A stretch of 9,439 bases of DNA. Origin: Ruminococcus sp. (lineage in GTDB: Bacteria > Bacillota > Clostridia > Oscillospirales > Ruminococcaceae). The DNA lies in assembly GCA_031262625.1 (NCBI GenBank), contig JAISHJ010000098.1, positions 1-9,439 on the forward strand, read 5' to 3'. Every line of letters starts with the position of its first letter. Position 1 is the stretch's first letter. The notes beneath the pieces were generated by a model that saw only the letters and a list, made by a program, of their open reading frames with translations, was not told where the DNA came from and made no database searches. A program made the translations under genes and the position numbers. Shown here in pieces: positions 5,831 through 9,439 of this stretch.

Positions 5831-5839
5831 AGGTGTTTA

Positions 5840-5868
5840 TTGACAAATTGCGACTTTCGCGATATAAT
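5840..5868 (+). promoter_or_regulatory. Consensus sigma-A promoter of the chemoreceptor gene
   Basis: Perfect TTGACA (5840-5845), 17 bp and perfect TATAAT (5863-5868). A GGAGG ribosome binding site follows at 5886-5890, 6 nt before the ATG. It is a housekeeping-type promoter rather than the sigma-D (flagellar) type often seen for chemoreceptors. Confidence 0.88.
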
Positions 5869-5896
5869 GAAAATATAAACACTTCGGAGGATTAAC

Positions 5897-7171
5897 ATGA
5901 AAAAAAGTATTAAGAAAAAAGTCCTGCTTCTTTCTGTAGCGGCATCGGTTATGATGGCGGCTCTGACGATTTTTGTCTGCATCTGCGCCGGGGCGGCAAA
6001 GGCTGCCAATCCCGAACTTACGGAAACCGCGCCCCTTACCGCGATAATCGTAGGAAGTATTGTCACAACGGTTCTGTTTATAATTTTCCTCACTATCGTT
6101 GCAGTAATGATCGGTAAAAGCATAGTTACGCCTGTTAATATGCTTACCGAGTTTATTAAAGTAGTTACTTACAACGGTCAGGTTCAATTTCCGCCGGAAA
6201 GCTGGGTACTCGCACGTCAGATGGCTAAGGCTGAAGACGAGACAGGTGCTGCGTTTGCATCATTAAATGACATGGTTTTGCGTTTTGAACAGATAGGACT
6301 CCTCCTCGAAAAAATCGCGCAGGGCGACTTTACCGTCACTTGGAAGAGTGTCGGTGAGCAGGATCTTATAGGCAATTCCATCATTAAAGTAGTTGAGGAC
6401 TTAAACCGCGTGCTCTCCGACATTAAAGGGGTTACCGGAGAGGTCAAGGGCGGCGCAGACCAAATCAGCGGAATTTCCCAGTCTCTCGCGCAGGGCTCCG
6501 GCGAACAGGCGGCTACTGTAGAACAGCTTTCCGCTTCGATTGACGAAATCGCACAGAAAACGATGGAGAGTACCGAGCTTGCGCGTAACGCCGCAAAGCT
6601 TTCGGGTGACGTTATGAAGAACGCTTCCACCGGCAGTGAGCAGATGACACGCCTTACCGCCGCCGTTGAGGACATTACTGCGGCTTCACGCGACATTAAC
6701 AAGATAATTAAAGTTATTGATGATATAGCCTTCCAGACGAATATTTTGGCTCTAAACGCAGCTGTCGAAGCTGCACGTGCGGGCGAAGCGGGCAAAGGCT
6801 TTGCAGTTGTTGCAGATGAGGTTCGCAATCTTGCGAGCAAGTCTGCTACCGCCGCGAAGGAAACCGGCTCACTTATCGAAAATTCGATGCAGAAGGCTTC
6901 TCTCGGTTCTGACATTGCGAAAGAAACTGCTGTCTCCCTCGGAGAAATGGTCTCCGGCATCACGAAATCTACCGGAATTATCTCCGAAATTGCAGACGGC
7001 TTGGAAGTGCAAAACGCTTCACTGTCACAGATTAACCGCGCCGTAAGTCAGGTTAACGATGTAGTAAGCAGAAATGCTTCCGCAGCCGAAGAAGCTGCCG
7101 CCGCAAGCGAACAGCTTGACTCCCAGAGCGAAATCTTAGCAGAAAATGTTAAGCTGTTTAAGGTGAAGTAA
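5897..7171 (+). CDS. Methyl-accepting chemotaxis protein lacking a sizeable sensor domain (424 aa)
   Basis: A membrane chemoreceptor that would signal to CheA/CheW. Two transmembrane segments (about 9-31 and 47-72) are joined by only about 15 extracellular residues, so the usual periplasmic ligand-binding domain is absent. A HAMP-like linker follows, including KIAQGDFTVTWK near 139-150 and an IGNSIIKVVEDLNRVL helix. From about 185 to the end runs the long coiled-coil signalling domain. Its conserved hairpin tip is at about 273-325 (IDDIAFQTNILALNAA ... GFAVVADEVRNLA). It lacks a C-terminal CheR-tethering pentapeptide. Residues 73-135 do not match a standard HAMP and could carry a small cytoplasmic input module. 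No che or flagellar genes are adjacent; it may sense membrane state, an intracellular signal or a partner protein. Confidence 0.95.
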   Translation: MKKSIKKKVLLLSVAASVMMAALTIFVCICAGAAKAANPELTETAPLTAIIVGSIVTTVLFIIFLTIVAVMIGKSIVTPVNMLTEFIKVVTYNGQVQFPPESWVLARQMAKAEDETGAAFASLNDMVLRFEQIGLLLEKIAQGDFTVTWKSVGEQDLIGNSIIKVVEDLNRVLSDIKGVTGEVKGGADQISGISQSLAQGSGEQAATVEQLSASIDEIAQKTMESTELARNAAKLSGDVMKNASTGSEQMTRLTAAVEDITAASRDINKIIKVIDDIAFQTNILALNAAVEAARAGEAGKGFAVVADEVRNLASKSATAAKETGSLIENSMQKASLGSDIAKETAVSLGEMVSGITKSTGIISEIADGLEVQNASLSQINRAVSQVNDVVSRNASAAEEAAAASEQLDSQSEILAENVKLFKVK

Positions 7172-7194
7172 AGAACCTGTTGTTAAGCATGACA

Positions 7195-7226
7195 ACGCCC
7201 CTTGATTTTTCAAGGGGCGTACTATT
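7195..7226 (+). terminator. Intrinsic terminator between convergent genes
   Basis: ACGCCCCTTGA (7195-7205) and TCAAGGGGCGT (7210-7220) form an exact 11-bp stem with a TTTT loop, followed on the plus strand by ACTATTTATT. It is best suited to the chemoreceptor gene but probably also stops the leftward methyltransferase transcript. Confidence 0.85.
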
Positions 7227-7824
7227 TATTTCTTAACAGCAGTCACATTTAATGACATAAGCTTACCATTATCAAAATCCATGTGCGGAAGATAGGAGCG
7301 TGAATAATCGTCGAACCCTTCCGGCAGAAATTCTCTCCAGTCGTAGCGTTTCACGTCCGTAAAACCTACATCTTCTAAGGCTTCTTTTAAGCTGTCGAAG
7401 TCGAAAACAGTGTAGTGGTAATCGTATTCGTTTTTCTGCCCGCCGACCATGAATGAGCGGATAATCTCCATGTTATGGTTTTCTTCGTAGTGACTGACTA
7501 CGGCTTCAAAATCGGGAACTGCAAGGCGGATCAGCCCGCCGTCACGCGAACATTCGTTCGGGGGGGGGTAACGCTGCTTGCTGTGGGTTTACGAAGAACG
7601 CGATACCATTCGCTCAAAACGCTTTTAACGTCTTTTCGCGAAAAATGTTCAAGACAGTGACAGGCGTAAATCTCATCGACTGTATTATCCTCAAACATAT
7701 CAAGATTTTTAATGTCATGCCTGTAGTCAATATGCGGAAAATCGGCAAAATCTATATGGATAAACCCGGGCATATACCGCTTGCCGCAGCCGAGATGAAG
7801 CTTTTTAGAATTACTATTGCTCAT
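7226..7824 (-). pseudogene. SAM-dependent methyltransferase, frameshifted at a G9 tract (or phase-variable)
   Basis: The N-terminal part (start 7824, well-placed GGAAGGG site) reads LHLGCGKRYMPGFIHIDFAD, the glycine-rich SAM-binding motif of class I methyltransferases, then EWYRVLRKP. It leaves frame and stops at 7531. The C-terminal part continues one base out of frame as GGLIRLAVPDFEAVV and runs to 7226 (YDWREFLPEGFDDYSRSYLP). In the family as I know it, RVLK(P)GG is contiguous. Here about 44 extra nt (roughly 7544-7587) containing nine Cs on the coding strand (7560-7568) separate the halves. One added base in that run would restore a protein of 199 codons. Candidate explanations are a small insertion that killed the gene, an on/off phase-variable tract, or a homopolymer assembly error. 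The substrate is unknown; a sugar or natural-product acceptor is a guess. Confidence 0.8.
7544..7587. other. ~44-bp extra segment with G9 tract and small hairpin inside the methyltransferase gene
   Basis: The segment interrupts the family's RVLK-(P)GG turn. It contains a perfect 5-bp hairpin, CGAAC-attc-GTTCG (7547-7560), directly abutting nine Gs (7560-7568), then TAACGCTGCTTGCTGTGGG. No clear target-site duplication is visible. Its boundaries are inferred from the protein family and may be off by a few bases. Confidence 0.55.
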
Positions 7825-7857
7825 TAACTTTTCCCTTCCTTTATTTGAAGCTGTCTA

Positions 7858-7886
7858 ATTATATCATGATTAATCATTTTTGTCAA
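7858..7886 (-). promoter_or_regulatory. Promoter of the methyltransferase with a palindrome in its spacer
   Basis: On the minus strand, perfect TTGACA (7881-7886), 17 bp and perfect TATAAT (7858-7863). The spacer contains the perfect 12-bp palindrome ATGATTAATCAT (7866-7877), well placed to be a repressor operator. Confidence 0.82.
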
Positions 7887-7928
7887 TAACAAATGTAAAA
7901 TTTCCCGTAAGACATAATATATTACTGC

Positions 7929-7956
7929 TTGACAAAAGCTTAAAAAGCTATATATC
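7929..7956 (+). promoter_or_regulatory. Possible distal promoter of the ECF transporter operon
   Basis: TTGACA (7929-7934), 16 bp, TATATC (7951-7956). The spacer holds a small AGCT inverted repeat. If used, it gives a leader of about 95 nt. I see no T-box or known riboswitch in that leader. Confidence 0.4.
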
Positions 7957-8011
7957 CTAAATGAATATCAAATATGAATTTTTGGCAGTGCGAAAATTCA
8001 TAAATTATCTG

Positions 8012-8040
8012 TTGACTTTAGCAATCGTGCGTGGTATAAT
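8012..8040 (+). promoter_or_regulatory. Proximal promoter of the ECF transporter operon
   Basis: TTGACT (8012-8017), 17 bp and perfect TATAAT (8035-8040) with a TGG extended -10 triplet. The predicted transcription start near 8047 is only about 10 nt before the ATG at 8057 and coincides with an in-frame GTG at 8048. Confidence 0.72.
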
Positions 8041-8056
8041 TATTCGGGTGATTATT

Positions 8057-8620
8057 ATGGAAAAAAGACAGCTTCAAACAGATAAAAAGGCGGGGCTTAC
8101 GCTATCCGACCTTATGCTTACCGCAGTACTTTTAGCGGCAGGCGCAGTCCTCAAATTCGCAGTAGGTAATATCATTAATTTCGGCATGAAGCCGAATTTC
8201 ATTATCGCTATGTACTGCATTATAATACTGCTTATAAGACCTAAAATCTCCGGCGCGGCTATTATAGGAATACTTGCGGGGGCGGTGTGCCAGTTCTTCC
8301 CCGGAACGCCTTACGTTAACCTTGTGAGTGAACTTATCGGCGCAGTTGTGATGTGCCTTCTTATCGGTCTCCCCTTTAACTTCAAAAACAAATTCCTTGA
8401 CGGCTTCTTAAAAGTTCCTGTGAACGTATTTATAACCACGCTTTTTTCGGGATTTTCATTCCTCGGGCTGATGTGGCTTTTATATTTTGCACGCGGTGCG
8501 AAAGATACACCGCCGGCGGCTCTCGGAGTGTTCCTCGGGATAATTCTCGGAACGGCTACAATTAACGCGGTGATAGTTTCGGTGCTTTACCCTACGCTGA
8601 AAAAAGTGCTGAAAAAATGA
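8057..8620 (+). CDS. TrpP-like ECF transporter substrate-binding (S) protein, probable tryptophan uptake (187 aa)
   Basis: An integral membrane protein with about six hydrophobic segments. The motif INFGMKPNFIIAMYCIIILL (residues 40-59) followed by LAGAVCQFFPGTPYVNLVSE resembles Bacillus TrpP/YhaG, the S-component-like tryptophan transporter. A longer open frame begins at 7961, but the sigma-A promoter at 8012-8040 lies inside that extension. The MEKRQL start at 8057 (or GTG at 8048) matches the family's N-terminus. The stop overlaps the next ATPase gene by 4 nt (ATGA), and a second ATPase follows. TrpP in Bacillus has no dedicated ATPases nearby, so this arrangement suggests a stand-alone ECF-like system. 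No T transmembrane component is visible before the window ends. Substrate is inferred from resemblance only. Confidence 0.8.
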   Translation: MEKRQLQTDKKAGLTLSDLMLTAVLLAAGAVLKFAVGNIINFGMKPNFIIAMYCIIILLIRPKISGAAIIGILAGAVCQFFPGTPYVNLVSELIGAVVMCLLIGLPFNFKNKFLDGFLKVPVNVFITTLFSGFSFLGLMWLLYFARGAKDTPPAALGVFLGIILGTATINAVIVSVLYPTLKKVLKK

Positions 8621-9276
8621 TTAAGATTGAAAAGTTTTCTTTTAAGTATAAAGATACAGAAAAATTCGTACTTCGCGACGTTAACCTTGAAGTAGCTGAC
8701 GGCGCGTTTTTAGGGCTTTCCGGCGTTTCGGGGAGCGGAAAAACTTCGCTTCTCTATTCGATGTGCGGAATTATTCCGCATTTTTACAAGGGCGATTTTT
8801 ACGGCTCTGTAAAACTTAACGGAATGGATACGGTAGAAACGCCTATTTCGGAACTTTCAAAGGTTGCCGCGATAGTCTTTGAAGATATTGACAGTTCTTT
8901 CGCCTGTACCTACCCGGAAGATGAGATAATTTTCGGTCTGCGCAATTTCGGGCATACTAAGGCGGAAGCGGCGGAAATTACCGAAGAAGTAATGAAGACC
9001 CTCGGGATAGAAGACCTTCGCGGGAAGCTTATCAGAAGCCTTTCCGGCGGGCAAAAACGCAAGACCGCACTTGCGGCGGCGATTGCTATACGCCCGAAGG
9101 TACTGCTACTCGACGAGCCTACGGGAGAACTTGACCCGGAAGCGAAGGTGCAGGTTTTCGAGATTCTCCGAAAACTCAACGCTTCCGGCTTAACGATAGT
9201 AATTTCCGAACGGAATGAACATCTTGTGAAAAAATACTGTACAAGCGAATATACGGTGACTAATGCTAAAATTTGA
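8617..9276 (+). CDS. ECF-type ABC transporter ATPase with altered Q- and H-loops (219 aa)
   Basis: A cytoplasmic ABC ATPase that would power the transporter encoded upstream. Walker A is GVSGSGKTS (residues 36-44), the signature LSGGQ is at 142-146, and Walker B is VLLLDEP with D166 and catalytic E167. The Q-loop reads AAIVFEDIDSSF, giving E89 where glutamine is usual. The H-loop reads TIVISERNEHL, giving R199 where family members have the switch histidine (SEH). At 219 residues it ends right after the H-loop and lacks the C-terminal extension of typical EcfA1/EcfA2. ATGA overlap with the TrpP-like gene and a 14-nt overlap with the next ATPase indicate one coupled operon. The pair probably forms an asymmetric heterodimer. 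Confidence 0.92.
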   Translation: MIKIEKFSFKYKDTEKFVLRDVNLEVADGAFLGLSGVSGSGKTSLLYSMCGIIPHFYKGDFYGSVKLNGMDTVETPISELSKVAAIVFEDIDSSFACTYPEDEIIFGLRNFGHTKAEAAEITEEVMKTLGIEDLRGKLIRSLSGGQKRKTALAAAIAIRPKVLLLDEPTGELDPEAKVQVFEILRKLNASGLTIVISERNEHLVKKYCTSEYTVTNAKI

Positions 9277-9439
9277 AGATGTAAGTTTCGGCTTTGACGA
9301 AGACCTTTTTACGAACGTAAATTTCAGGCTTCACCCCGGTGAAATTGCCGTTCTTACCGGGAAAAACGGCGTGGGAAAATCCACGCTTTTACGCCTATGC
9401 AATGGTTTATTAAAGCCCGGAAAGGGTAAAGTAAAGGTT
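9263..9439 (+). CDS. Second ECF-type ABC transporter ATPase, 5' part only
   Basis: Starting at the ATG at 9263, inside the 3' end of the previous ATPase gene, the frame is open for 59 codons to the window edge. It reads MLKFEDVSFGFDEDLFTNVN, then LTGKNGVGKSTLLRLCNGLL, a canonical Walker A (GKNGVGKST, about residues 33-41). It would be the partner of the preceding ATPase in an ECF-like heterodimer; the T component may lie further downstream. Truncated only by the window boundary. Confidence 0.9.
   Translation, partial: MLKFEDVSFGFDEDLFTNVNFRLHPGEIAVLTGKNGVGKSTLLRLCNGLLKPGKGKVKV

Noticed and set aside
6217..6963. Long antisense ORF (248 codons) within the chemoreceptor gene
   Set aside because: It is a shadow frame of a strongly conserved coding region; its low-complexity S/A/R-rich composition is typical of an antisense reading.
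7961..8056. Upstream extension of the TrpP-like protein
   Set aside because: The extension contains the extended -10 promoter at 8012-8040, has no ribosome binding site, and is not part of the family's N-terminus.
7957..8056. T-box or tryptophan riboswitch-like leader upstream of the TrpP-like gene
   Set aside because: No T-box sequence, specifier stem or terminator/antiterminator pair is visible, and the proximal promoter leaves almost no leader.

Overview
The window looks like chromosome from an anaerobic, gut- or rumen-type member of the Bacillota (Clostridia, probably an Oscillospiraceae-like lineage). I infer this from the gene set: a YugP-type metallopeptidase, DUF1292, QueH, a TrpP-like ECF transporter and a minimal chemoreceptor. 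Consensus sigma-A promoters (TTGACA, 17 bp, TATAAT) and G-rich Shine-Dalgarno sites fit the same placement. No rRNA, tRNA, insertion sequence, phage gene or CRISPR array is visible.

Left part (1-1832): the 5' end of a mannitol-dehydrogenase-family oxidoreductase reads leftward from its own promoter (376-404). Beside it lies about 1.2 kb with no credible protein gene. This block is framed on the minus strand by a near-perfect extended -10 promoter (1599-1627) and a strong GC-rich hairpin followed by a U-rich stretch (about 490-535). In between, the minus-strand sequence is full of perfect local helices, a probable H-type pseudoknot, and a 120-nt tandem array built from two alternating half-units of about 60 nt. 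I interpret it as a large, ornate, structured non-coding RNA of about 1.1 kb. It is the most interesting object in the window.

Centre (1833-5731): a YugP-like membrane zinc peptidase, then a DUF1292 protein, a secreted C39-like cysteine peptidase, QueH (epoxyqueuosine reductase) and a small polytopic membrane protein. The last four are tightly spaced and could be one transcription unit. A solitary gene for a probable HExxH metalloprotease with two CxxC pairs follows, closed by a clear terminator.

Right part (5840-9439): a methyl-accepting chemotaxis protein with almost no extracellular domain has its own consensus promoter and terminator. A leftward SAM-dependent methyltransferase gene converges on it. 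That gene is broken by an extra segment of about 44 nt carrying a G9 tract that puts the two halves one base out of frame. It is a degraded gene, a phase-variable gene or an assembly error. Divergent from it is an ECF-type transporter operon: a TrpP-like substrate-binding membrane protein translationally coupled to two ABC ATPases. The second ATPase runs off the window, and the first carries unusual Q-loop and H-loop residues.
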